Positions 1-10,260 of a DNA stretch of 64,000 bases are shown piece after piece; position 1 is the stretch's first letter, and each line of letters begins with the position of its first letter. Both the position numbers and the translations under genes were made by a program. Below the pieces are notes generated by a model. That model made no database searches, had not been told where the DNA came from, and saw only the letters and a program-made list of their open reading frames with translations. This DNA is from Portulaca oleracea (taxonomy: Eukaryota; Streptophyta; Magnoliopsida; Caryophyllales; Portulacaceae). The DNA lies in contig CM055874.1 of NCBI GenBank assembly GCA_029582165.1, positions 32,673,383-32,737,382 on the forward strand, in the 5' to 3' direction.

Positions 1-767
1 TTGAAAGCAAAAACCAGAGGGGTCCTGGGTTTGAAAAACCTACAAACTTGGAACACATTCTTCTTGCACAACAAGGTGTAGGTGTAGCAAGAAATAAGCA
101 AAAGCTCTAGATTAAATGGACTCATAGGAGATATATCAAGTGACAAGGGATAGGTTCGGTGTAGTTTTCATCCCAGAGAAGACTATTTCTGATATCCAAG
201 GTTGATAGGATCAGGATCATAGTTAAGATCGATAGGGGTAGTTAGAATCGAAATCCTAGAATCGGATCGAGGATCGTAAGATTCTAGTACATTAGGCAAA
301 TAAGTTAGAGGTTCTATAATAGTTAAAATCTTAACAAATATTCACTAAAAACGAAGCAATGCGTTAAATTGTATTTTAGTTGATAACTTCAATACAAACT
401 TTTAGTTATTATCATAAAATTTAATAGTTGATAATGTGCACAGACACTAGTAAATTCGTCTAGGATTGCATAACAGATTGTAGGATTGTAGAATCATATT
501 GCGATTCTAATACATGATATTCAAACTAAACCAGGATCGTAAGATTCTAATGCTTTAAGATTCTAAATAGGAGTTGGATCAATTGAGTGTTTCTGGATCG
601 TAAAATCGTAGGATCGTTGATGCAGATTAGGATTTTAATAACTATACTTGTATCCAAAGAAACTTTGTGTAGTGATGGATAAGATCAAGGAGGCCAAGAA
701 TCTGAGGCAAAACTATATTGCTTAAGTCGACAACTTGTAGTTGACATGAGATATGCGGAAATGGGGG
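1..767 (+). mobile_element. LINE ORF2 fragment (post-RT region), left part
   Basis: Forward translation of about 30-190 gives a broken reading, GLKNLQTWN then, after a frameshift, KWTHRRYIK. This is the conserved stretch between reverse transcriptase and the terminal zinc-binding domain of plant L1-like LINEs. Stops and frameshifts show decay. A dispersed repeat (about 203-655) interrupts it, and 656-767 looks like a further degenerate piece of the same region. The matching downstream part, with the zf-RVT motif, lies at 36,347-36,790 on the same strand, on the far side of the nested LTR cluster. The cluster therefore probably inserted into this LINE. Family assignment is from motif recognition only. 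Confidence 0.6.
203..655 (+). repeat. Dispersed repeat family, copy A
   Basis: About 440 bases rich in the motif GGATCGTAAGATTCTA and its variants. A clearly homologous copy lies in reverse orientation at about 43,185-43,605, in an intron of the ARIADNE gene. Copy A is flanked by a candidate 9-base duplication, tatccaagg on the left and tatccaaag on the right, inside LINE sequence. That suggests a non-autonomous DNA element, possibly Mutator-like by target size, but no strong terminal inverted repeat is visible and no protein is encoded. Confidence 0.6.
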
Positions 768-1402
768 TGTAGGGCCCGCGGCCTGGAGGGCACCGTCCCC
801 CACGGAGTGTCGAGATCGACGTAGGGTTGCTTATACTTCCTAGGGTGCTATTTAATTATTTTAAGTACAAATATCAATTTTATTAAATTCTATGTCATGT
901 GGTGAAAACCTCAAATTTGACCAAATCTAATTTTTCTAACAATCCTGGGAATCTACGAGTCACCCCAACATCAGGTCGGCTAGGACCTCTCGGGTTGGGA
1001 TCCTGGCGGATCCGTAGCCCAGTGAGGATTTAGGCTTGACCAAAAATTGAGTGTGTCGCTTGCTGTGGGTTAAAATAGTGCTCAAACCTAGCCCGCTGAT
1101 TTGGGATCTGCGAGGATCCCAAGGCCGTGAGACTTGGCAGTCTACCATCCGACCTCAAACAGTCGTCTCGTGATCTATATGATGACACAGGGTGTTCATT
1201 AATTTAGGATCCCCGAAGATTCCTAACAATGAGCGCCCCAGTTCATCATACCTATTCAATATTCACCGAAGATCATAAAAAAAAATTAACTTGGTTAAAT
1301 TTAAGGAAAACAAAGTGCATGAAATAAAATGGAGTCACCCGTCAATTTTATGAAAATTGACAAAACCAATAGAGAACTCCTCGATCTATGAACCAGGAAA
1401 TC

Positions 1403-2610
1403 CAGTGGCAGATCTAGGATTTCGAGTCAGTGGAGTCAATAACAATTTGTTAAAAAACTAATTAAAATTTAACAACACCTAAAGTAAGTTGGCAAATTTG
1501 TCATTCATTAACTAGCAAATAAATATTCAAAATTTTAACAATTGACGATCTCCAAAGTAAATAGAAACATAGTAGGCTATGCATCTAATTAGTAAATTCT
1601 ATTTTCACAACACTTACATAATTCAATTCATGAATAGGTACTTCTAATTTGATAATATTGACTCATTTAACAAATAAATAAATACAAACCCTAACTTAGC
1701 TACAAGAGAATTGAGAAAATACTAGAGTGTCACGAGAATTGAGAATGAACTGAGAATGGATTATAGAAGAATCGTGAATGATAATAGAAACTTAGGACTT
1801 ATAGAGTAATTTAAAATAACAAATCACAAGAGGTTGAGTTGAGACAGTGGATATAAAGAGATGGATCGAAAGACAGAGACTGGCAGTAGATCGAGCGCAG
1901 ACTGGGGTTGGTTTACCAAGGACGTACGCATAGAGACGATTGCCGTCCGAGCGTCGACGATGACGAGTTCTCTGATTTTTGAGTTGGTGGGTTCAAGGAG
2001 CAATCATTACATGGTTTACCGTGATATACCTACCTAGATACACCACTCATATCAAATTATTTTTAAAAATTAATCAATATTGATTATAAAATTCACTATA
2101 AATTTATTAATATTATAAAAAAAGTTGATCAATTGCAAAATTTTCAAATTTTCACAAAAATTTACCACATAAAAAATTGATATATTTCAATACTAAAATT
2201 ATACTTACCATGGCATACCATATAACTTGTGGGGAGGGAGGATCGGAGATGGCCAAATTGGACTTTTGAGTTTGGATAGAAGGAATGAAGGATGGAAGCT
2301 TGTAAATAGATTAAATAAGGCAACCACAGAACTAGATGCTGCTAGGACTTGAACTTGCGTCTTGATTAATGGAGGGAAGCAGTCTATCTAAAAAAATCTA
2401 CTACTTGCGTCTAATAGGTCTCGAACCCACAACTCTGTGATCCAATAGAATCATGCACACCATTCAGCAAGCCTTTTGTAAGTGATTACTTCTGCGTGTA
2501 ATCTCTATATATATTTATACTATATGTTTATTTTTTTTAAATCAGTTTTTTTTCTCAAAATTCCAGTGGAGTCGCTTGACTCCACTCGTTATATACCAGA
2601 TCCGCCCCTG
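1403..2610. mobile_element. hAT-like non-autonomous DNA transposon
   Basis: The ends are CAGTGGCAGATCTAGG and, as reverse complement, CAGGGGCGGATCTGG: near-matching terminal inverted repeats of the CAGGGGCGGA type found in Tip100-like hAT elements. It is flanked by 8 bases, aggaaatc and aagaaatg, an imperfect hAT-sized duplication. The other LTR (around 34,907-34,920) has the uninterrupted sequence, confirming the insertion. The 1208 bases contain no transposase ORF and are AT-rich. Confidence 0.8.
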
Positions 2611-3978
2611 AAGAAATGAGCTCGGGGTTAAAGGTACGAGTGTAGGAGGGTTGCTCCTACACCGCCCACCTAAGCGGCCTTTACTGGATCGGGTTTTGAT
2701 GAAAAATGAAGAAAAACGGAAAAAACAAAGTTGTCACAACAGTTTGTAAATTAAATCATGCAATGTACGTAAATTTGACAATTCAAGTAAGTACTAAAAA
2801 GTAAGAAAAGAAATTACAGCGGTCATAGTTATGATCTACATTATTACAACATGAACAAAAGAAGCATAGGGACTATTACCGACCCTCAAAGCAACCTGGC
2901 CTGTAGTTGCAATGATCAAATCCGCGAGGACCCCAAGTGCAAAAGGATGGCTTTTTGATATATGAGGACCCCCCCTTGAAGACAAAACTCACTGGAAATG
3001 TAGTTTGGAGAATGACCATTTCGGATCCGCGAGGATCCCTGGGGAAAAATAAAAAAACTTCACTGGCTCCAAGTGTACTTTATGAGAGTGACTTTTAGAG
3101 GGAGGGTTGAACTCGTAATAGTCCCGAAAAATTCCCCAAAACTGCTCACTGGTCTCCCTTTTATAAGCCCTCCTCCAGGAAGTTACTGGAAGTTGGAGGA
3201 ATTGTCATGACTCTTACGGGATCCGCGTGGACCCATAGTTGTCATAGGCAGTTTTTGACTTCTAGTTAAATTGAAGGGCGATTGTCACTTAAGTTGGATC
3301 CGCGAGTTTCCCAGCAGACCAACAAGAGTTGGGATCCGCCAGGATCCACTTTGGTCATTAGACTCGGAATCCGCATGAAACTCACTTTTGGGCCTAAGTA
3401 ATGGATCCTTTAGGAACTCATGTACCGTATCCACGAGAGACCCGAGTACTAGATCCGCGAAGGACTCTAGTACAGGATCCACGAGGCACCTGAGTATTGG
3501 ATCCACGTAGAACTGTCTTGGGCTTGATTTATTTGGATCCGCGAGGAGCCATTGAGTTGGGATCCGTGAGGACCCTTTAACCCGAGTTGACCGAAAGTTA
3601 ACTTTGACTTGACTTTGACCAAGAATTAACCTTGACAAAGAGTTGACTTAGACTTGACTTTGACCATGCGTTGACTTTGACAGAGAGCACCGAGTCTGCG
3701 AGGCACTTGAATACGGTATGGGCAAGGACTCCCATTATTGGATCCGCGAGGACCCCGGGTAATGGATGTGCGAGGGATCGTTTTGGGCCTGATTCATTTG
3801 GATCCGCGAGGACCTTTTGAGTTGGGATCCACAAGGACCATTCGACCCGGTTTGACCAAGTGTTGACTCACAAAATGCACAATGACTCATCGTTGGGCCA
3901 AATCAAAATTGACATAGGTTCTAGAGTCGCTAAGGAGCTTTAGTTATGCCTAGCCCAAGTCACAATCCTCGGGGTGCC

Positions 3979-5699
3979 TGTATCGTGGTTTTGTAACCCC
4001 GATTTTTTATATCGTTCTTCTCGAGGGGCTAGGGGCCTTGGCTAAGAAACTCGGTCTAAGGTCGGGTCAAGATTGCTAGGTAAGGTAATCGGTTGAAAGA
4101 GGATCACAAAGCGAGAAAACAAACAAAGGTAAGTCAAGGTGTAACAATGGGTTTCGGAGGCTTTTCGGGATGCAAACGGTAACAAGGAGATAGGTTTTGC
4201 AACAAGAGAGCAAGAAGGAATAAAATCAAGTGGCAATTCCGTTAGAAAATACCCACCGGGCTTCCACTTCCGTGGATAGTCCGGATTAACTTCCCCAAAG
4301 TCCACCACGGACCCGGAGGGTTAAAGAAACGGAATTCCCTAGTTAGTCTCTACAGTAAAGTACTAACTATCCCAATTCCGACCTTCCAACACAAGTGTTG
4401 GATGTATTCGGGAGCTTTCGGACCCAAATACATCCCACTTGAGGGAAGGATTGGAGTGGGAAAAGTGATTTCCCAACTAATTACTCACTAAAATCACTAA
4501 CTCATGCCTAATTACCCATTCACACCCTTAATTACCCCCTAACCCATTAGGGTTCTAGCCACTACCTATCACAACTATGCTAAAAACATCAATAAACAAA
4601 CCCTAAGCATGATTTCTATCATCAAATAACAATCAAAAGACAATCAAAGCAATTAAAGAGCAAGGAAAGCAATTAACAAAGTAGAGTAGAGTTTAAGGAA
4701 GGAGAAGCTTATCAAATGTTGTAGAAGAGCAAGGAAGAACAAAGGAAAAGATGATCCAAAGCAATCTCTCAATTGTTGACTCCTCCAATCTTAAATTCAA
4801 TCCAAAATACACCAAAATCCTAAACTAATCACTCTCTAATCTCTCTCTAAAACTCCTAATTACAAGGCTTAAAGTAAAGTTCTAAAGCTAGAGTCCTAAG
4901 ATAACCCCCCAAAATGCAGCCAATGAGCTTATTTAAACAAGGCACAAAGACTGCCCAAAAAGCAGCGCACAAGGCCGAGAAAATCGCGCAGAAACAGGGG
5001 ACCGCAGGTGCGGTCTAGGACATCGCAGGTGTGGTCTAAGACACCGCAAGTGCGGTCTCAGCGGAGAGGGTGAGGATATTTTGGGCGTTCGAGAGACAGC
5101 GGGTGCTGTCCTGGAGACCGCAGGTGCGGTCTTCATCTGGACCAACAGGTAGCTGGCGCTACCTCCTCCCAGCTGACAATCTACGACTGACTTTGAGCGC
5201 AGGTAGCGGGTGCTACCTGCAGGGTAGCGGGCGCTATGCTGGTGAATTCCACAGGTGATTCTTCGCTTCGTAAGACACCGAGTGTTGTCCGGGATACCGC
5301 AGCTGCTGTCTCCATCTGTCCAGCTGAGGTAGCGGGTTTCACCAGTGGGGTAGCAAGCACTACCCTCCTGTTTTCTTCCCCCTTTTTGCTTCCTTCTTTC
5401 CAAGGCATGTAACGCCCGCTACACAGATCGTAGCGGGTGTTACCTCACTGATTTGCACCAAATGAAGGGAAAGTGGTCCCGGGTCAACTCTGCTTCGGCT
5501 CTCGGCTCGGCTTAGGCTCGGGATTCGCTCGGGATTCCCTAAAAAGCATCATTTTAGCCCATATTTCTTGTTTTTGCTCCAAAAGCACGAAAACCTACAA
5601 TACAACTAAAACACAAGTAAAAACGAAAGAAAAGACTCGGAAATGAGCCGAAAGAGCAAGTAAAAAGGCGTTATTTAGGCCAAAAATCGGGACTAAACA
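3979..5699 (-). repeat. 3' LTR of the Athila-like element
   Basis: This 1721-base LTR is closely similar to 10,261-12,018 and runs TGTTTAGTCCC to ACGATACA on the minus strand. It contains the hairpin array at 5000-5450 (see findings). The TATA-like position reads tatttaaa at 4930-4937, versus an intact tatttata in the 5' LTR. Confidence 0.93.
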
Positions 5700-5711
5700 C
5701 CCCCACACTTA
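5700..5711 (-). other. Polypurine tract of the Athila-like element
   Basis: The minus strand reads taagtgtggggg immediately before the TG of the 3' LTR. It follows the GAGCAAAA-type stem typical of the Athila 3' end. Confidence 0.75.
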
Positions 5712-7377
5712 GAGTTTTGCTCGTCCCGAGCAAAACAAAGCAAAAATAAATAAGAAAAACTAAACACCAACTCCTCTATTGTGGGAGGAAACGAGTGCAT
5801 ATAGCGTATGCACCAAGCCCTTTAAACCCCCTGGCAGCCCAGGTGGACGAGGCGGTCTCGTGAGGGTTTGTAGCAGCTATACCCACAAAAGCCAAAGAAA
5901 AAGGGAAAAGGAGAGAAAAGAGGTGAAAAACAAAACAAAGCTCGAAAAAAGAAAGAAAGAACTTGCTTGTTAAAAGAATCATGCAATCAACTACAAGAAA
6001 TCAATGCTAATCAATAAAAATGAGCGGAGACGAGCATATCAAGGACACCTAATCCAAAGCATTGCCAATCTTAGATATTTTTGACTCCCAAACGCTTCCT
6101 ACAAGACAAGGTCGTTTGTGCGGAAGTGCTTGTGTATCCTAGTTGATCCCGATTGATCCATTGTAAAAATCACCACCCGAGCTCATTTCAAAGCGAACAA
6201 GATTAGCAAAGAGTCGCCCTCCCCCGCATTAGGTCGCTCTTGGCTTGGTGAGGGCCGCAGGAGATGCAAGGAAAGGCTCCTCACTTTATTAGCGATTGAC
6301 TTCTTTTTTTGGTTTGGGTTTTCCAACATTTTCAATTTAGTTTAAAAGTCAGCGTTAGCTTTTCGGGAGTTGAACGGCCCATAACAGGGTTTACCCTACC
6401 AACACATGCTTTTCCATACACCTCTTCGTCGCGAACAATAGTAGAAGGAGGTTTAAGGGGTATTAGCGCCGCGCCGCTAATACTAGTCCCATGTAGGTCG
6501 ACTAACTTTATGCTGGTTTATGCCGGATTCGATCGACACAAAACCAATTAATTCATTAATTAAGCTTTACTTTTTCAATAAGCTCGAGGGTGAAAAACTA
6601 AGGTCTCACGGTTTCAAAAAGAAAGTGAAAAAAAAAGAACCTCATTTTGCAATCGACGAAGGGAATCTAATTAGATGAGTCATGGCATTAACCGGACTAG
6701 GGCCTACAACGCTCCTACCGGCTTCTTTTAAGAAGATTAACAACGACTTCGATCCATTGACTACGCGATTCTAACAACAAGGCAAAAACTAAAGAAAAAC
6801 AGAAAACTTTTAGGGGTTTTCACAACTTTTCTCCCTATTTCTTTTCTCTTTTAACAAAATGTTTTCAAATTTTAGCCTAATATAACTCACCCCCTCATAC
6901 TTAAAACGCCACAATATCCTCATTGTGGGAAGGATGTCACAAGATAGGGTAGAGAACCTACAAAAAGAAAACAAGTAAAAACAACTAGCAAGCAAGAGGC
7001 GGCGACCCGAGCCCACACGGCTCCAACAACAAGACAAACCTAACAAGCACATACTAGGGGTTCGCCACCAAAAGAAAATCAAGCATGCATTATGGATCAA
7101 AGGATATTCAACTCAAAAAGAGAAGAGCGGAGAGATATTACCTTGAGTTCTTCAAAACAGATGATTACTCAATCCGCGATCCATGATAGCCAAGCAAAAG
7201 GTTAGGATTTTCAAGTAAAAACAACCTAAGCTCGTAAGATCCGCATGCAAGATTAAAAACATGAAAAAGAAACTAACTAAGAAAAACTAGAAAATGAACT
7301 CAAGAGAAAGAAAATAAAATGTATGGGTTGCCTCCCATAGAGCGCTTGTTTAAGGTCCCGAGCCTGACCCAAATTAC
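5712..7377 (-). other. 3' internal non-coding region of the Athila-like element
   Basis: No credible ORF. It contains the conserved Athila-type tail (7320-7370, minus strand, with GGGAGGCAACCC) and a block near 5800-5880 that is clearly homologous to 51,910-51,990 in the second Athila-like remnant. The region therefore shows common ancestry of the two families. Confidence 0.65.
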
Positions 7378-7575
7378 TTACCTGATTCTCGAAAAGCGTG
7401 GTGTGCATGAGAGAAGTATGGTTAGCTTTTTCCACCAACTCTTCTTCCTTCTCCTCCCGCGCACTCCAATAGAACTCATGAAAAATTCAAGATGATCCTC
7501 CGGTGGTCTAGTCAACTCCGGAGGAAACAAAGGTAATGGCCTCCTCATCTTAATCCACAAATATTTCTTCCTCAT
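7378..7575 (-). pseudogene. Short downstream ORF, possible gag-pol junction remnant
   Basis: A 65-codon basic and proline-containing ORF directly follows the gag-protease stop. No domain is recognised. Its position, between protease and the post-integrase tail, suggests it spans the deletion joint that removed pol. It may have no product. Confidence 0.3.
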
Positions 7576-7581
7576 TTTTCA

Positions 7582-10116
7582 TCACTTCCTCTTCTTACGC
7601 AAATATGGAGCATGCCTCCTTGAAGACTTAGTAGGCCAGATAGAAAGAGAAGATAACCCCGACTTGATATTTGGTGGTGTGCCGAGTCTCGGGCCTTTGA
7701 AAACCACCTCCCTCACTTCCATATTCTCAATATATGTTTCACTCAAAGCAATCTTCCTCCTCAAAGGTACGGTGTTGAGGAAGTTGCCATAGAAGGTGAA
7801 ACCATCTCCATGAAGCTCAAAATGAATAGACTTAGGGTGACTTTCTCCACCCCAATCATTTGGTTCCACAACAAGTAAGCACGGCTCCTCTTGATGCTCA
7901 TCCATAATCCCAACCGCTGCATTGACCTTAAAGCGTGACTCCTTGTGAGGGTTCCTCCTTGAAAGATCAAGATCAAAATCAATATGCTCTCTCCCCACAT
8001 GAAGAGACAAACGACCTCTTTTTACATTTATAATTGCTCCCGCAGTGGCCAAGAAAGGTCGACCAAGAATATTAGGACTTCTCCAATCCTCATCCATCTC
8101 AAAAATAACGAAATCACAAGGGATAAGGAAGCTTCCCACTTGAACCGGGACGTCTTCTAATATTCCCAAGGGCTTCCTAACTGTAGGGGTCAAGTCATCA
8201 AGATTCAACTTCTTACATATTGAGTGTGGCATGATGCTCACACTTGCCCCTAAGTCACATAATGCGTTATCAATTCTCATATCACCAATTAAGCATAGTA
8301 TGGAGAAACTACCTGGATCGGCAAGCTTCTCGGGAGTTTTACTCCCCATAATGGCATTGCAACTGATTGTGAGATGAACGGTCGACGATTCTTTGATTCT
8401 CCTTTTGTTTGTCAAGAGGTCATTAAGGTGTTTCTTAAAAGAAGGGACCTCCGCTATAGCATCCAGAAAAGGAATATTGACTTGGAGCTTCTTCAACATA
8501 TCAATAAATCGCACAAACTTCGCCTTGTTTTTATGTTGAATCAATCTCCCAGGAAAAGGTACTGGTGGTCTATATGGAACGGGTTTCTCCAATGGGTTTG
8601 CATGATTATCTTCCTTCGAGAATTCCTTTCCTTTCTCTCGTCTTTTCTCAATCTCTACTCTCTCTTCCAACTTCTCCTTTTCCTCATCCTCGGCCTCATT
8701 AACCACAACATCATTCTCCTTCTCCTCTACTATTTTTTGCTCAACTTCTAAGTCCTCCTCTTCAGTACTATCCACCACAACTCCTTCATTCTCTCCTAAA
8801 GATCTCTCTCCTTCCACATTCTCCTCCACCACCATAGGTTCTTCAACTTTTCTTCCACTCCTTAGGATGATAGCATCAACTTGCTCCCCTTGGATAGGTT
8901 GAGGTTGAATGGGTTGAGAAAGGTATATTTGTTGAGCAACTTGGGTCATTTGGGTTTCAAGGTCTCTAAGACGAGCCTCCTCACTTTCTTGATTAGCCAC
9001 AATTTGTCGCAACAACTTTTCAATCATAGAATCTTGGGATGGTTGAGAAAATTGAGGTTGTGGGATGGGTTGATGTGAGAACTCGTCTTGACAATATGCA
9101 TGATGGTCATAAAACTGAGAAACAGGATCGAACACAGGATTTGCAAATGTGGTATAGCCAGGATCATAATCTTCATAAGAATGGGAATAAAGTTGGTTGG
9201 AATATATAGCATTCACATGTTCTACTTGACGATACTGCACACATTGATGCTCGAGATGTGGACCAAAACACAATTTAGAAGTATGCATAATAGGAATAGG
9301 AGTAGATGCAAAGGTTTGAATACCTCGGGCTAGGTTCAACTGGTTGGAAACTTCATCATTCACCATCTTCTTTTGCAAATCAAGGACGACGGCCATTAGG
9401 AGCTTGATAGTGGGGTTGTGTTCCAAAGAATGATCCCCATTTCCTGAATTTTTCCCGCCTCCCCAACTAGGAACATTCTGAGATAGCTCATGGAGAAAAA
9501 TGTTGGCTTCCTCCGTAGTCTTCTTTAAGAACATCCCTCCGGATGCACGATTAATAGATTCTTTGTAGAAACCACAAAGCCCATGATAAAAGTGTTGAAG
9601 TAGCATCCAATCCGGTAAATTGTGATGTGGACATTCGCGTTGAAGACTTTTGAATCTCCCCCAAGCCTCAAAAAGATCCTCTCCGGGATCTTGCTTGAAA
9701 GACATAATAACTTGCCGGAGTCGATAAGTTTCATCCGCTGGGAAGAATCTTTGGAGGAAATCTCTTCCAAGTACCTCCCATGAAGAATATGTGCCGGGAG
9801 GGCACGCTTGAAGCCATGTCTTCGCTTTCCCCGTAAGAGTTAGAGGAAAGAACTTCAATTTCATGAATTCTGAAGATAAACCAGGAACTTGCATGAAACT
9901 AATCCGATCTTCAAATTTCTTGATATGTGCAATTGGACTCTCGGATTTGTCTCCATGAAACTGATTGCTTGAGAAGACTTCAAGTAAGTACGGTTTGAAC
10001 TCGAATACGACATCGGGTGGTAATGGTGGTAAAGTGATCGGGTTGCCTCCCGTACTTAATGATGGAACGGCATATGATAGAAGGGTACGGGGTGAACCAG
10101 CTTGGTCCTCCGCCAT
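7582..10116 (-). CDS. Athila-like gag-protease polyprotein (844 aa)
   Basis: This is an intact ORF from the ATG at 10,116, 120 bases inside the PBS. Residues about 60-200 resemble the retrotransposon gag capsid region (WLQACPPGTYSSWEVLGRDF and surrounding hydrophobics). Residues about 430-520 are an acidic, lysine- and glutamate-rich linker. A retropepsin-like domain lies at about 580-740, with the catalytic motif DLGAS at about 620 and the ILGRPFLATAGA strand-turn near 690. No CCHC zinc knuckle is seen. The product would be the particle protein with its protease. The ORF ends at the protease/RT boundary, so polymerase functions are missing. That a 2.5-kb ORF survives without stops while pol is gone suggests either recent insertion or selection on gag. 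Confidence 0.88.
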   Translation of the reverse strand: MAEDQAGSPRTLLSYAVPSLSTGGNPITLPPLPPDVVFEFKPYLLEVFSSNQFHGDKSESPIAHIKKFEDRISFMQVPGLSSEFMKLKFFPLTLTGKAKTWLQACPPGTYSSWEVLGRDFLQRFFPADETYRLRQVIMSFKQDPGEDLFEAWGRFKSLQRECPHHNLPDWMLLQHFYHGLCGFYKESINRASGGMFLKKTTEEANIFLHELSQNVPSWGGGKNSGNGDHSLEHNPTIKLLMAVVLDLQKKMVNDEVSNQLNLARGIQTFASTPIPIMHTSKLCFGPHLEHQCVQYRQVEHVNAIYSNQLYSHSYEDYDPGYTTFANPVFDPVSQFYDHHAYCQDEFSHQPIPQPQFSQPSQDSMIEKLLRQIVANQESEEARLRDLETQMTQVAQQIYLSQPIQPQPIQGEQVDAIILRSGRKVEEPMVVEENVEGERSLGENEGVVVDSTEEEDLEVEQKIVEEKENDVVVNEAEDEEKEKLEERVEIEKRREKGKEFSKEDNHANPLEKPVPYRPPVPFPGRLIQHKNKAKFVRFIDMLKKLQVNIPFLDAIAEVPSFKKHLNDLLTNKRRIKESSTVHLTISCNAIMGSKTPEKLADPGSFSILCLIGDMRIDNALCDLGASVSIMPHSICKKLNLDDLTPTVRKPLGILEDVPVQVGSFLIPCDFVIFEMDEDWRSPNILGRPFLATAGAIINVKRGRLSLHVGREHIDFDLDLSRRNPHKESRFKVNAAVGIMDEHQEEPCLLVVEPNDWGGESHPKSIHFELHGDGFTFYGNFLNTVPLRRKIALSETYIENMEVREVVFKGPRLGTPPNIKSGLSSLSIWPTKSSRRHAPYLRKKRK

Positions 10117-10235
10117 CAGAACTTGAAACCTTCTACAAGAAATAGAGAAGCATCAAATTCATTGGATTTGGAACAAACTAGTTTCTAGCATGAAAGCAAT
10201 CTTAAAACAACTCAAGACTCAAGACCAACAAACTA

Positions 10236-10255
10236 GTTCCCCAGCAACGACGCCA
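10236..10255 (-). other. Primer-binding site, tRNA-Asp type
   Basis: The minus strand reads TGGCGTCGTTGCTGGGGAAC, five bases after the 5' LTR. It matches the 3' end of plant tRNA-Asp with a few mismatches. Athila elements are known to use this primer. Confidence 0.75.
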
Positions 10256-10260
10256 TTTTC

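Noticed and set aside
2335..2470. tRNA-like B-box (ggttcgagacc, minus strand) inside the hAT-like element, suggesting a SINE
   Set aside because: No matching A box at proper spacing and no A-rich tail; hAT ends and the empty site explain the whole insertion.
4042..5408. ORFs of 75-156 codons inside the Athila-like LTRs (also 10,202-11,738)
   Set aside because: They differ between the two LTR copies and follow the palindrome array; LTRs of this family are non-coding.
8374..9333. Forward ORFs of 65-125 codons
   Set aside because: Antisense shadows of the gag-protease ORF.
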